In this document: piece after piece, positions 42,700 through 52,395 of the stretch
Layout of the letters: each line of letters begins with the position of its first letter
Numbering within the stretch: the first letter of the stretch is position 1
From: Bombella apis
GTDB lineage: Bacteria > Pseudomonadota > Alphaproteobacteria > Acetobacterales > Acetobacteraceae
Direction: 5' to 3'
Assembly: GCF_018221685.1 (NCBI RefSeq)
Contig: NZ_JAGJTM010000004.1
Coordinates: forward strand, 562,287-626,286
DNA: 64,000 nt
Notes under the pieces: model-generated
The model's input: only the letters and a program-made list of their open reading frames with translations
Told to the model about the DNA's origin: nothing
The model's database searches: none
Translations under genes and position numbers: made by a program

Positions 42700-44559
42700 A
42701 TGATGACATCATTTCTCAAGACACGCTCCTTTGCCCGTCTGCCGGAAGGCAGGCAGGTTTCCGCCCCGGAAGGTGAGGCGGCTGCGCCCGTGGCTGCCCC
42801 CCGCTGGGACCTTTCCGACCTCTATGCCTCCCCGGAGGACCCGGCCATTGAATCGGATTTCGTCCGGCTGGACCATGAGGCCCGGACATTTGAAAGCCGC
42901 TGGAAGGGTACGCTGGGCAAGGCCTCTCCGGCCGATCTGGCCCATGCCCTCCAGGGCTATGAGGTGATCGAGGAAGGGCTGGGGAAGATCGGTTCCTATT
43001 CCCAGCTTCTCTTTGCAGCCCACACGACCGACCCTGCCTGTGGCCGTTTCGCCCAGAGCGTGCGGGAGCGTCTGACCGCCATTTCAGCTTTCCTGCTGTT
43101 CTTCCCGCTGGAGCTGAACCGGCTGGATGATGCAGCCCTTGAGAAAGGCTTCAGCGAGAATGCGGAGCTGGCCTCATGGAAGCCTTATCTGCGGGACCTG
43201 CGGGTCTTCCGCCCCTATCAGCTTTCCGATGAGGTGGAGCGTGTTCTGATGGACATGGCCGTCTCTGGCCGGAATGCGTGGGTGCGGCTGTTTGACGAGA
43301 CCATGGCCGGGCTGATGGTCTCCTTCGAGGGGAAAGAGCAGCCGCTGGGCGACGTGTTCAATTACATGACGGACAGCGACCGGAAAAAGCGGGAAGGGGC
43401 AGCCAGGGCCATCAGTGCCACGCTGGCAGCCAACAACAAGCTGCTGGTGGGCATCACCAACACGCTGGCCAAGGACAAGGCCACGATTGATACCATGCGG
43501 GGTTACCCCCGGCCTGTCAGCAGTCGCAACCGGGCGAACATGGTGGAAGACGAGGTGGTGGATGCGCTGGTGGATGCCGTGCAGTCGTCCTTCTCCCGTC
43601 TCTCCCACCGTTATTACGGCATGAAGGCCCGCTGGCTGGGGCTGGACAAGCTGGAACACTGGGACCGCAATGCCCCGCTGCCCGACGTGCAGGACAGGCG
43701 GCTGAGCTGGGATGAGGGCAAGGCGATCGTCCAGCGTGCCTATCAGGATTTTGATGAGGAGATGGGCCGCCATGCCAGCACGTTCCTCAACAGCCCGTGG
43801 ATCGATGCGGCAGCCGTACCGGGCAAGTCTTCCGGGGCGTTTGCCCATCCGGTCGTGCCCTCCGTGCATCCTTATCTGCTGATGAACTATCATGGCCGTC
43901 CCCGTGACGTCATGACGCTGGCCCATGAGATGGGGCACGGCATCCATCAGATGCTGGCCGGGAAGAAGCAGGGCTATCTCCGTTCCGACACGCCGCTGAC
44001 GCTGGCCGAGACGGCCTCTGTCTTCGGGGAGATGCTGACCTTCCAGTCCCTGCTGGATGCGGAGAGTGATCCGAAACGCCGTCATCATCTGCTGGCCTCC
44101 AAGGTGGAGGACATGCTGAACACGGTCGTGCGGCAGATCGCCTTCTACCAGTTCGAGGTGCAGGTGCATGATGAACGCCGCAGGGGCGAAATCCCTGCCG
44201 AGCGTCTTGGTGAAATCTGGCGGGACGTGCAGACACGCAGCCTTGGCCCGGCCTTCAGCTTCACCCCGGATTATGACCTCTACTGGTCATACATTCCGCA
44301 TTTCATCCACTCGCCCTTCTACGTGTACGCCTATGCCTTTGGCGACTGTCTGGTGAATGCGCTTTATGGCGTGTATCAGGACAGCCCGGCAGGCTTTGCG
44401 GAAAAATACAAGGAGATGCTTGCCGCCGGTGGCACGTTGCGCCATCAGGAGCTGCTCGCACCGTTCGGGCTGAATGCCGGTGATCCGTCCTTCTGGAACC
44501 GTGGTCTGGATGTCATTTCCGGGCTGATCGACCAGCTTGAGGCTGAACCGGCTGCATGA
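42700..44559 (+). CDS. pepF: M3-family oligoendopeptidase F
   Basis: PepF degrades medium-length peptides in the cytoplasm. The thermolysin-like zinc motif is HEMGHGIHQ (about residues 408-416), followed by the third ligand region TLAETASVFGEML. Preceding DLSDLYASPEDP and the helical N-terminal half fit the M3 oligoendopeptidase F family (619 residues). It starts 93 bases after gltB; a 7-bp inverted repeat around the gltB stop (42594-42610) has no T run and is not a convincing terminator. No signal peptide is seen. Confidence 0.92.
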   Translation: MMTSFLKTRSFARLPEGRQVSAPEGEAAAPVAAPRWDLSDLYASPEDPAIESDFVRLDHEARTFESRWKGTLGKASPADLAHALQGYEVIEEGLGKIGSYSQLLFAAHTTDPACGRFAQSVRERLTAISAFLLFFPLELNRLDDAALEKGFSENAELASWKPYLRDLRVFRPYQLSDEVERVLMDMAVSGRNAWVRLFDETMAGLMVSFEGKEQPLGDVFNYMTDSDRKKREGAARAISATLAANNKLLVGITNTLAKDKATIDTMRGYPRPVSSRNRANMVEDEVVDALVDAVQSSFSRLSHRYYGMKARWLGLDKLEHWDRNAPLPDVQDRRLSWDEGKAIVQRAYQDFDEEMGRHASTFLNSPWIDAAAVPGKSSGAFAHPVVPSVHPYLLMNYHGRPRDVMTLAHEMGHGIHQMLAGKKQGYLRSDTPLTLAETASVFGEMLTFQSLLDAESDPKRRHHLLASKVEDMLNTVVRQIAFYQFEVQVHDERRRGEIPAERLGEIWRDVQTRSLGPAFSFTPDYDLYWSYIPHFIHSPFYVYAYAFGDCLVNALYGVYQDSPAGFAEKYKEMLAAGGTLRHQELLAPFGLNAGDPSFWNRGLDVISGLIDQLEAEPAA

Positions 44560-44631
44560 GGATGAAAGCCGGCCTGCACGCCATGCAGGCTGGCACACTG
44601 CCTGACAGGGCAACAGGTAAGGGTTGAGATC

Positions 44632-45990
44632 ATGGCACGTGAACGTGACATCGACAGGACGGGCTTTGTCGATAACATGCAGCGCATGTTCCGGGCCTCC
44701 AGCATGGTGGGGGGTGTTGCGGCCCGCATGGCCGGGCACAAGCTGGGCCTGCGGAGCAACACGACCAGCCATGCGGAGGAGCTGCGGGCCGTTCTGGGCA
44801 ACCTGAAAGGCCCGATGATGAAGGCTGCCCAGCTTCTCTCGACCATTCCCGGTGCCCTGCCTGATGACTATGCCGAGGAGCTGGCCCATCTCCAGGCCAA
44901 TGCGCCGCCGATGGGATGGAACTTCGTCCAGCGGCGGATGAGGGCCGAGCTGGGGGCGGGGTGGGAATCCCGCTTCCGGTCTTTCAGCCATGAGGCCGTG
45001 GCGGCGGCGTCACTGGGGCAGGTGCATCGTGCGGCTCTGGCCGACGGGCGGGAGGTGGCCTGCAAGCTGCAATATCCCGGCATGGCGGGAGCCATGGAGC
45101 AGGACCTCCGGCAGCTGAAGCGCGGTCTGGGCGTGTTCAGCCTCGTGGGTAATGCCATCCGGCAGGATGAGGTCTATGCCGAACTGGCCGAACGGATGCG
45201 GGAAGAGCTGGACTACACACGGGAGGCCAGCCACCTGCGGCTCTACAGGCTCATGCTGGCGGATGTGCCGGAAGTTACCGTGCCTGCCCCCGTACCCGGG
45301 CTGGTCACGGAACGGCTGCTGACGATGGACTGGGTGGGGGGCCGCTCCATGAAGTCCGTGCTGGAGGAACAGCTCCCGCAGGAAGAGCGCAACGCCATTG
45401 CGGTTGCGCTGTTCAAGGCCTGGTACAGGCCCGTCTATCATTATGGCGTCGTGCATGGTGACCCGCATATGGGCAATTTCACCGTGCGGCAGGATGGTGG
45501 GCTGAATCTGCTGGATTTCGGTTCCGTACGCATTTTCTCGCCCCGGTTTGTCGGTGGTGTCCTGTCTCTCTTCGATGCCCTGCGGGATGGCGATGAGGAA
45601 CGGGCCTACGAGGCCTATCATGACTGGGGCTTCAGGGACATTTCACGGGAGCGGGCCGCCGTGCTCAATGAGTGGGCACGCTTCTTCTATCGTCCTCTCA
45701 TGACGGATGAAATCTGCAACGTGGAAGAGAGCAACAACCCGCAGGAGGCCCGCCGGGTGCTGGAGCATGTCTATGACGGGCTGAAGCGCACGGGCGGCAT
45801 CACTCTGCCACGGGAATTCGTCATGCTGGACCGCTCGGCCATCGGGCTGGGCAGTGCCTTCCTGCGGCTGGGAGCACGGGTGAACTGGCACCGGCTCTTC
45901 ATGGAGCTGACGCAGGATTTCAATGTGGATGTTCTGGCGGCCCGGCAGAAGGACGCCCTGCGGAAGGCGCAGGTCCAGCCCGCCAGATGA
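44632..45990 (+). CDS. ABC1/UbiB/COQ8-family atypical kinase
   Basis: The protein-kinase-like ABC1 fold is indicated by several motifs. The N-terminal LKGPMMKAAQLLSTIPGALP is the family KxGQ region, here KAAQ. The Ala-rich nucleotide loop is in VAAASLGQVHRA, the ATP lysine in VACKLQYPGM, and VVHGDPHMGNF and LLDFGSVR are the catalytic and metal loops. COQ8/UbiB members support ubiquinone synthesis; this KAAQ subgroup is common in alphaproteobacteria and its partner process is unproven. It ends at a strong terminator. Confidence 0.85.
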   Translation: MARERDIDRTGFVDNMQRMFRASSMVGGVAARMAGHKLGLRSNTTSHAEELRAVLGNLKGPMMKAAQLLSTIPGALPDDYAEELAHLQANAPPMGWNFVQRRMRAELGAGWESRFRSFSHEAVAAASLGQVHRAALADGREVACKLQYPGMAGAMEQDLRQLKRGLGVFSLVGNAIRQDEVYAELAERMREELDYTREASHLRLYRLMLADVPEVTVPAPVPGLVTERLLTMDWVGGRSMKSVLEEQLPQEERNAIAVALFKAWYRPVYHYGVVHGDPHMGNFTVRQDGGLNLLDFGSVRIFSPRFVGGVLSLFDALRDGDEERAYEAYHDWGFRDISRERAAVLNEWARFFYRPLMTDEICNVEESNNPQEARRVLEHVYDGLKRTGGITLPREFVMLDRSAIGLGSAFLRLGARVNWHRLFMELTQDFNVDVLAARQKDALRKAQVQPAR

Positions 45991-45994
45991 AGGA

Positions 45995-46028
45995 AAGGCC
46001 GGACGGGTGAGCATACCGGTCCGGCCTT
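45995..46028. terminator. Bidirectional terminator between convergent genes
   Basis: AAGGCCGGAC (45995-46004) pairs perfectly with GTCCGGCCTT (46019-46028). It lies between the ABC1 kinase gene and the convergent gene ending at 46054. T content after each arm is modest. Confidence 0.7.
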
Positions 46029-46053
46029 GCCTGTCAGGGTGGGCAGGGAACTG

Positions 46054-46410
46054 TCAGCGGAAGAATTTGCTCAGCAGGTTGCCGCCGATTTCCTGGATCA
46101 CGTCCTGCTGGAGGGCCTTGCCGAAGCTGGCGAAGCCGCTGCCCTGTTCACCGGAGCTTTCGCCCCCGTTTTTCTCGCCGAGATGGCTCACCAGACCGGC
46201 CAGCTGGCCGACGAGGTCCCCGGCATGGCCCTGGCCATTCTGGAAGATGGAGGAAATCTGCTGGAGGTTCGCAGCCCATTCCCCGGCCTGTGCGTCGCCA
46301 TTCTGCGAGGCATCCTGCATCTGGCCGATCAGCCGGTCAATCAGCTGGAAGGCCTGCTGCGCCGTGTTGCGGAACTGCGTGTAGCTCTGCTCGATCTGTT
46401 CGATATCCAT
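46054..46410 (-). CDS. Small soluble protein of unknown function, Gln/Gly-rich helical
   Basis: A 118-residue acidic protein beginning MDIEQIEQSYTQFRNTA, with a likely helical N-terminal half rich in Gln and Ala, a Gly/Ser-rich linker (GEKNGGESSGEQGSG) and a C-terminal helix ending LLSKFFR. No signal peptide or membrane helix is seen and I recognise no family. The frame is open further upstream, but AAAAAGG precedes ATG 46410. It is divergent from uvrB, with 182 bases between. Confidence 0.65.
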   Translation of the reverse strand: MDIEQIEQSYTQFRNTAQQAFQLIDRLIGQMQDASQNGDAQAGEWAANLQQISSIFQNGQGHAGDLVGQLAGLVSHLGEKNGGESSGEQGSGFASFGKALQQDVIQEIGGNLLSKFFR

Positions 46411-46592
46411 AAGGTTCTGACCTTTTTGTGGAAGTGGAGCCTCATTGGGCAGTGAAGAGGCGGTGTGATGGTAAACGACCCTGTAAAAACTGCCAGTCTT
46501 TTTATGAGGAATGAACAGCCGGAAACGGGTGGCTTCATTTATTCCGTCAGAGGCATCTTGTGGTGGCAGGAACATGCTCCCATCTAGGGGCC

Positions 46593-48710
46593 ATGGCAGT
46601 TTCTTCGTCGTCCCGCAGAAAGAAAAAACCGGTCGCGCCCCGTCAGACGGATTTTTTCCCTGAAAAACAGCCCGCCAAACCGAAGACCAACCGGTTTGTC
46701 GTCAAATCGGATTACGAACCCTCCGGGGACCAGCCGCAGGCGATTGCCGCCCTGCTGGACGGGTTGCAGGCCGGGGAGCGGGATCAGGTGCTGATGGGTG
46801 TGACAGGGTCGGGCAAGACCTTCACCATGGCCAAGGTGATCGAGGCGGCGCAGCGGCCCACGCTCATCATGGCTCCCAACAAGACCTTGGCGGCCCAGCT
46901 CTATAGTGAGATGAAACAGTTCTTCCCCGACAATGCGGTGGAATATTTCGTTTCCTACTATGATTACTATCAGCCGGAAGCCTATGTGCCCCGTTCGGAT
47001 ACCTTCATCGAGAAGGACAGCCAGCGCAACGAGCGCATAGACCGGATGCGCCATGCTGCCACGCAGGCCCTGCTGGAAAGGAACGATGTCATCATCGTGG
47101 CCTCCGTGTCCTGCATTTATGGTATCGGCTCGCCCGAATCCTATGCCCGCATGAAAATCCGCCTCGTGCCGGGGGAGATCATCGATCGGGACGACCTGAT
47201 CCGCCATCTGGTGGAGCTGCAATACCAGCGGAATGATCTGGCCTTCGAGCGTGGGTCATTCCGGGTGCGGGGGGAGCAGGTGGACATTTTCCCCATCCAG
47301 AACGAGGACAGGGCGTGGCGTGTCATGCTCTTCGGGGATGAGGTGGAAAGCATCACCGAATTCGACCCGCTGACGGGGGAGAAGACGGCTGATCTGGAAG
47401 AGGTCAGCCTCTATGCCAGCTCCCATTATGTGACGCCCCGCCCCACGCTCAATCAGGCGATGGTCAGCATCAAGGATGAACTGCAGGACCGCATCCAGTA
47501 TTTCAGGGACAAGGGAAAGCCGCTGGAGGAAGAACGCATCCTTCAACGGACCAATTTTGATCTGGAAATGCTGGAAACGACAGGCGTCTGCAAGGGAATT
47601 GAGAACTACTCCCGCTATCTTTCAGGTCGCCGTCCCGGTGATCCGCCGCCAACCCTCTTTGAGTATCTGCCGGAAGATGCCCTGCTGATCGTGGATGAAA
47701 GCCATGTCGGTGTGCCCCAGATTGGCGGGATGGAACGGGGGGACCGTGCCCGCAAGGAAACGCTGGCAGATTTCGGGTTCCGTCTTCCCTCCTGTCTGGA
47801 TAACCGGCCCCTGTCTTTTTCGGAGTGGGATGCCTTCCGGCCGCAGAGCATCTTCGTGTCCGCCACGCCGGGGCCGTGGGAGATGGAACAGACGGAAGGC
47901 GTGTTTGCCGAGCAGATCATCCGTCCGACCGGCCTGACAGACCCCATCACCATCATCCGACCCGTGGAAGGGCAGGTGGACGACCTGCTGCATGAGGCCA
48001 GGGCGACCATTGCCGAGAATGGCCGTGTCCTCGTCACGACCCTGACCAAGCGCATGGCTGAGGACCTGACGGAATATCTTTCCGAACATGGCGTGAAAGT
48101 GCGGTATCTCCATTCCGACATTGATACGCTGGAGCGCATGGAGATCATCCGGGACCTGCGGCTGGGGGCCTTTGATGTTCTTGTGGGCATCAACCTGCTG
48201 CGGGAAGGGCTGGATATTCCCGAATGTGCCCTTGTGGCGATTCTCGATGCAGACAAGGAAGGCTTCCTGCGGTCCCGCACCTCTCTTGTGCAGACGATCG
48301 GCCGCGCCGCTCGCAACGTGAATGGCCGTGTCCTGCTCTATGCGGACAAGGAGACGGACAGCCTGCGTTACGCCATCGAGGAAACGGCCCGCCGCCGGGA
48401 AAAGCAGATGGCCTGGAACGAGGCGCACGGCATCACGCCGCAGACGGTCCGCAGCCGCATCAGCGACACGCTCTTTCAGGAAGAGCTGGCGGGCAAGGAA
48501 GCTTCGCCGGAGTCTGATCCACAGCTCACCATTGACGATCTGCGCAAGAAAATGCGTGAAGCAGCAGCTGAGCTGGACTTTGAACAGGCCGCCGCCCTGC
48601 GGGACGAGATTCACCGGCGGGAGGCCAGCGACATTGGCCTCATTGCTCCGGCCCCGGCAGCTTCGCAGGCCAGACAACGCAAGACGACCAGACGGAAAAA
48701 GAAGGACTGA
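46593..48710 (+). CDS. uvrB: Excinuclease ABC subunit B
   Basis: UvrB is the damage-verifying helicase of nucleotide excision repair. Walker A is GVTGSGKTF, the DNA-inserting beta-hairpin is in [12 protein letters not shown], the DExx box is [13 protein letters not shown], motif VI is QTIGRAARN, and the C-terminal UVR domain is [20 protein letters not shown] 46593 follows an upstream in-frame ATG at 46560 that would add eleven atypical residues. A basic N-terminal extension ([11 protein letters not shown]) precedes the core. Confidence 0.96.
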   Translation: MAVSSSSRRKKKPVAPRQTDFFPEKQPAKPKTNRFVVKSDYEPSGDQPQAIAALLDGLQAGERDQVLMGVTGSGKTFTMAKVIEAAQRPTLIMAPNKTLAAQLYSEMKQFFPDNAVEYFVSYYDYYQPEAYVPRSDTFIEKDSQRNERIDRMRHAATQALLERNDVIIVASVSCIYGIGSPESYARMKIRLVPGEIIDRDDLIRHLVELQYQRNDLAFERGSFRVRGEQVDIFPIQNEDRAWRVMLFGDEVESITEFDPLTGEKTADLEEVSLYASSHYVTPRPTLNQAMVSIKDELQDRIQYFRDKGKPLEEERILQRTNFDLEMLETTGVCKGIENYSRYLSGRRPGDPPPTLFEYLPEDALLIVDESHVGVPQIGGMERGDRARKETLADFGFRLPSCLDNRPLSFSEWDAFRPQSIFVSATPGPWEMEQTEGVFAEQIIRPTGLTDPITIIRPVEGQVDDLLHEARATIAENGRVLVTTLTKRMAEDLTEYLSEHGVKVRYLHSDIDTLERMEIIRDLRLGAFDVLVGINLLREGLDIPECALVAILDADKEGFLRSRTSLVQTIGRAARNVNGRVLLYADKETDSLRYAIEETARRREKQMAWNEAHGITPQTVRSRISDTLFQEELAGKEASPESDPQLTIDDLRKKMREAAAELDFEQAAALRDEIHRREASDIGLIAPAPAASQARQRKTTRRKKKD

Positions 48711-48712
48711 CC

Positions 48713-49621
48713 ATGCTGGAACTCAAGAGAGACGGGCAGAGCCTGACCATCCTGCCGGAGACGGGGGCTGCCCTTGGCCAGTGGCAGGTGCAGGGGCATG
48801 ACATGCTCCGTCCGGTCGCCAATCCGGCCCTGCGGAACCAGAAGGGCGTGGCCGTGGGGGCCTATCCTCTGCTGCCCTATGTCAACAGGATTGCAGACGG
48901 CCATTTTGCCTTCGGGGGAGAGGAGCACAGGCTTGTCCCCAACATGGAGGGCTGCCCGCATCCCATCCATGGCAATGGCTGGGAGCATGAATGGCAGGTG
49001 GCGCACAGAACGGACAGTCACGCCATCCTGACTTTCGATCACACGCCTTCTGATGATGAAGCCGGTCGGGGGGAATGGCCCTATGCCTATCGGGCCGTCA
49101 TGTCCTACGAGCTGCGGGCGGACGGGCTGCATGTCTCCATCGTGATCCGGAACAGCGATACGGTCGATCAGCCGGTCGGTCTGGGGTTCCATCCTTTCTT
49201 CCATTCGGAGGCCAAATCCCGCCTGAAATTCGCAGCGGACTCGGTCTGGCTGACGGACGGTCACGGCCTGCCGACCGAAAAAAAATCCTGCGAAGGTGAG
49301 TGGGATTTTTCGACAGGGCAGGCCCTTGAGGAGCTGAAGCTGGATAACGGGTTTGCCGGGTTTGCCGGTCAGGCCCGGCTGGAGCAGCCCGGGGGTCTGC
49401 CAGACCTGACGGTGGAAGCGGACCGGATTTTCTCGCATCTGGTGGTCTTCTCCCAGCCGGAGGAGGGCTATGTGGCCATCGAGCCGGTCACGAGCATGAC
49501 GGATGCCCTCAACAGGCCGGAGATCGCCGGGCGTGGCGTGCATGTGCTGGCACCGGGGCAGAGCCTTGGCGGCATGATCCGCTTCCGTGCTGATGTCTCA
49601 CGTCGTCCGGCGGAAGGCTGA
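48713..49621 (+). CDS. Aldose 1-epimerase (mutarotase)-like protein
   Basis: Beta-supersandwich sugar mutarotase family. The substrate-site histidines are plausible in MEGCPHPIHGNGWEHEWQV and GLGFHPFFHSEA, with the C-terminal catalytic glutamate probably in VAIEPVTSMTDALN. Such enzymes interconvert alpha and beta anomers of hexoses or related sugars; the exact sugar is not evident, and a hexose-6-phosphate role is also possible. It starts 2 bases after uvrB, so the two are likely transcribed together despite unrelated roles. Length 302 is normal. Confidence 0.82.
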   Translation: MLELKRDGQSLTILPETGAALGQWQVQGHDMLRPVANPALRNQKGVAVGAYPLLPYVNRIADGHFAFGGEEHRLVPNMEGCPHPIHGNGWEHEWQVAHRTDSHAILTFDHTPSDDEAGRGEWPYAYRAVMSYELRADGLHVSIVIRNSDTVDQPVGLGFHPFFHSEAKSRLKFAADSVWLTDGHGLPTEKKSCEGEWDFSTGQALEELKLDNGFAGFAGQARLEQPGGLPDLTVEADRIFSHLVVFSQPEEGYVAIEPVTSMTDALNRPEIAGRGVHVLAPGQSLGGMIRFRADVSRRPAEG

Positions 49622-49627
49622 CGCCGC

Positions 49628-50128
49628 ATGGCCGCCGAGAAGATTGCCCTGCACCGTTATCTTTCCCCACAGGGTGCGGCCCGGATGCGGGCTGAGCTGA
49701 AAGAGCTGACCCAGAAGGAGCGGCCGCAGGTCGTGGAGGTCGTCTCATGGGCGGCGAGTAATGGCGACCGTTCGGAGAATGCGGACTACCAGTATGGCAA
49801 ACGCCGCCTGCGGGAGATCGACCGGCGCATCCGGTTCCTGACGAAACGGCTGGATCAGGCCGTGATTGTGGACCCGGCAGCCCAGACCAACCGGAACCGT
49901 GTCTTCTTCGGCGCCACCGTCTGCTATGCGGATGAGGAGGACCGTCATTATACCGTGACGATTCTTGGCGTGGATGAGTCCCGGCTGGAGCATGGGGAGG
50001 TCAGCCTGCAGGCTCCGGTGGCCCGTGCTCTCATGAAAGCTGCCGTGCATGACGAGGTCACCATGCAGACACCATCCGGCCCTGTCCTTGTGGAAGTGCT
50101 GTCCATCGCCTATCCAGACCCGGCCTGA
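49628..50128 (+). CDS. greB: Transcription elongation factor GreB
   Basis: GreB rescues backtracked RNA polymerase by stimulating transcript cleavage. The coiled-coil tip with the two acidic residues is in [19 protein letters not shown], followed by [16 protein letters not shown], which is the GreB rather than GreA version. The C-terminal domain (from about residue 90) is the usual FKBP-like fold. Length 166 is typical. It lies 6 bases after the mutarotase-like gene. Confidence 0.94.
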   Translation: MAAEKIALHRYLSPQGAARMRAELKELTQKERPQVVEVVSWAASNGDRSENADYQYGKRRLREIDRRIRFLTKRLDQAVIVDPAAQTNRNRVFFGATVCYADEEDRHYTVTILGVDESRLEHGEVSLQAPVARALMKAAVHDEVTMQTPSGPVLVEVLSIAYPDPA

Positions 50129-50187
50129 TATGGTGGGGGCCTGAAAGAAACCGTTCGGTCCTGAACTGCTTTTGCGGAGTTATTCTT

Positions 50188-51174
50188 ATGGTCCAGTCCT
50201 CTTCCTCCCGGCGGCGTGTTGCCGTGCAGATGGACCCGCTGGAAGACATCAACATCGATGGTGATTCCACCTTTGCCCTGATGCTGGAAGCCCAGCGACG
50301 TGGGCACGAGCTGCATGTCTATCACCCCACCACCCTGTCCCTGCTGGAAGGAAAGGGCACGGCAGGCCGTCTTCAGGCCCGGAGCCGCAGGGTGACCGTA
50401 CAGCGGAAGAAAGGCGATCATGCTGCCTTTGGCCCGGAGGAGGTTCTGGACATCGGCTCATGTGATGTCGTGCTCATGCGGCAGGACCCGCCTTTCGACA
50501 TGGGCTACATCACGGCCACCCACATGCTGGAGCATGTTCATGGCACGGGCGAGGGGCAGGCCCTCGTGGTGAATGATCCGGTATCCGTACGCAATGCACC
50601 GGAGAAGCTGCTGGTCACGCATTTTCCCCAGCTCATGCCGCCAACGCTGGTGACGTGGGACCGGGAGGCGATTGCCGCTTTCCGGCAGAAGCACAGGGAC
50701 ATCATCCTGAAGCCGCTTTATGGCAATGGTGGAGCGGGCATCTTCCGGGTGAAGGAGGATGACGAGAATTTCTCCTCCCTGCTGGAGATGCACTTCTCCC
50801 GCTCCCGTGAACCGCTGATGGTGCAGCGTTATGAGCCTGCCGTGCGGCTGGGGGACAAGCGCATCATCCTTGTGGATGGCGAGCCGATCGGGGCAATCAA
50901 CCGTGTTCCTGCGCAGGGTGATGCCCGGTCCAACATGCATGTCGGCGGCCGTGCCGAGCGTGTGGAACTGACGGACCGTGACAGGGAAATCTGCCGGACC
51001 ATTGGTCCGTACCTGAAGGAACATGGCCTCATTTTCACGGGGATTGACGTGATCGGGAACTGGCTGACGGAGATCAACGTCACCTCCCCGACGGGCCTAC
51101 AGGAACTGGACCGTTTTGATGGCATCAACAGTGCCGGGATGATCTGGGACTGCATCGAGGCCCGTCTTTCCTGA
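50188..51174 (+). CDS. gshB: Glutathione synthetase
   Basis: GshB joins gamma-glutamylcysteine and glycine with ATP. The N-terminal domain has [20 protein letters not shown], the middle [15 protein letters not shown], and the ATP-grasp domain shows [36 protein letters not shown] and the terminal [15 protein letters not shown]. Length 328 is a little above the usual 315. Glutathione is the co-substrate of gloA elsewhere in the window. A terminator follows directly. Confidence 0.96.
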   Translation: MVQSSSSRRRVAVQMDPLEDINIDGDSTFALMLEAQRRGHELHVYHPTTLSLLEGKGTAGRLQARSRRVTVQRKKGDHAAFGPEEVLDIGSCDVVLMRQDPPFDMGYITATHMLEHVHGTGEGQALVVNDPVSVRNAPEKLLVTHFPQLMPPTLVTWDREAIAAFRQKHRDIILKPLYGNGGAGIFRVKEDDENFSSLLEMHFSRSREPLMVQRYEPAVRLGDKRIILVDGEPIGAINRVPAQGDARSNMHVGGRAERVELTDRDREICRTIGPYLKEHGLIFTGIDVIGNWLTEINVTSPTGLQELDRFDGINSAGMIWDCIEARLS

Positions 51175-51190
51175 AAGGAAACATGGAAGC

Positions 51191-51215
51191 GGCCTGGCCC
51201 TATGGTCAGGCCTTT
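51191..51215. terminator. Terminator after gshB
   Basis: GGCCTGGCC (51191-51199) pairs with GGTCAGGCC (51204-51212), nine pairs with one G-U, loop CTAT, then TTT. It stands between gshB and a convergent small gene and may serve both. Confidence 0.75.
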
Positions 51216-51517
51216 CACCTGTTTGGTGTCTGGTCCGTTTTCCGTGTTACGGTCTCGTGGGGAGGCTCTTCCGGTGATGTGGAGCCGTCCTCTGTCCTGG
51301 CATCTTTTTCAGGGTCGGAAGGATAGAGATTGTCCCGGAATGGAATGGGTACGCCATCAGAGAAATATCCATTTTCCACCTTCAGGTCCCTGGATGGTCT
51401 GTCCCGGCTGAACCTGTTGATGAGCCATGGAAACAGTCTTTCATGGTAATAGACGACATAAAGGGCCACCCAGAAAAACAGGCAGAGAAGGGCCAATATG
51501 AGATCGAGATGCTTCAT
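51215..51517 (-). CDS. Small single-pass membrane protein, function unknown
   Basis: A 100-residue protein begins with a membrane helix (about residues 5-24, LDLILALLCLFFWVALYVVY), followed by a basic segment and an acidic, Pro/Asp/Glu-rich tail (YPSDPEKDARTEDGSTSPEE). It could be a membrane-anchored small protein with a periplasmic or cytoplasmic disordered tail. I recognise no family. The ribosome site is weak, so the start is provisional. It is flanked by the gshB terminator and 184 apparently empty bases before the methyltransferase gene. Confidence 0.5.
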   Translation of the reverse strand: MKHLDLILALLCLFFWVALYVVYYHERLFPWLINRFSRDRPSRDLKVENGYFSDGVPIPFRDNLYPSDPEKDARTEDGSTSPEEPPHETVTRKTDQTPNR

Positions 51518-51701
51518 CGTGTGATCCAGTCATGAGTTCTGGTTCTGTTCTGGACAGGTAGACCAAATTTTTTCGCATAATATCGTCAGAATACCTTGTC
51601 AGCCAAGGGCGTTGGGGGGCAAGAAAGGGGCGGACTGATCGGTATCAGTAGCGATAATGCTCCCCGCTTTGTTGGGGGCAGACAGTTGAGGCTGCATTTT
51701 C

Positions 51702-52358
51702 ATGGTGTCTTCCCTTAAACCCCGTTCTTCCCTCGATGCTGACAGCGTACGTGATGCCTATCGCCGTTGGGCTCGCATGTACGACAAGGTTTTTGGCGGT
51801 GTATCCGCTTTCGGGCGACGGCGGGCCGTGGCGGCTGTCAATGCGCTTCCGGGCACGCGTGTGCTGGAGGTGGGAGTTGGAACCGGGCTGGCCCTTCCTT
51901 CCTACAGGTCCGACAAACGCATTACAGGAATCGACCTCTCGGAAGACATGCTGGCCCTTGCCCGGGAGCGTGTGAAGAGGGAAGGTCTCCGTAATGTTGA
52001 TGAACTTATGGTGATGGACGCCGAACATACCACCTTTGCCGATAACAGCTTTGATATCGCCGTCGGCATGTTCGTGGCCTCTGTCGTGCCTCATCCGGAC
52101 CTGCTTCTGGCAGAGTTGAAGAGGGTGGTGAAACCGGGGGGACACATCCTTTTTGTCAACCATTTCCTTGCCCGTGGGGGCCTTCGGCTGAAGGTGGAGA
52201 AGGTCATGGCCCGGGCCTCCCGTGCGCTGGGCTGGCATCCTGATTTTGCCATTGAATCCCTGCTTCCACCGGAGGATATGGCCCGGGCGACCATCGTGCC
52301 CGTCCCTCCGGCGGGTCTGTTCACCCTCGTGACATTGCCGCCTGAGAAGACTAAGTAG
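51702..52358 (+). CDS. PmtA-type phosphatidylethanolamine N-methyltransferase (class I SAM-dependent)
   Basis: The SAM-binding motif I is VLEVGVGTGLALPSY (about residues 53-67) and motif II includes ITGIDLSEDMLALA; motif DRPGG-like RVVKPGGHILFVNHF follows. The N-terminal RDAYRRWARMYDKVFGG and overall pattern match the Rhodobacter-type PmtA that methylates phosphatidylethanolamine stepwise to phosphatidylcholine. Length 218 fits. The substrate is inferred from family resemblance. It ends at a strong hairpin terminator, so it is probably a single-gene unit. Confidence 0.78.
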   Translation: MVSSLKPRSSLDADSVRDAYRRWARMYDKVFGGVSAFGRRRAVAAVNALPGTRVLEVGVGTGLALPSYRSDKRITGIDLSEDMLALARERVKREGLRNVDELMVMDAEHTTFADNSFDIAVGMFVASVVPHPDLLLAELKRVVKPGGHILFVNHFLARGGLRLKVEKVMARASRALGWHPDFAIESLLPPEDMARATIVPVPPAGLFTLVTLPPEKTK

Positions 52359-52366
52359 GGGAAATC

Positions 52367-52394
52367 CATCTGCCTTCGAGAAAGGCAGATGTTT
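52367..52394 (+). terminator. Terminator after the PmtA-type gene
   Basis: CATCTGCCTT (52367-52376) pairs perfectly with AAGGCAGATG (52382-52391), loop CGAGA, followed by TTTC. It ends one base before the earliest start codon of the next gene. Confidence 0.75.
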
Positions 52395-52395
52395 C

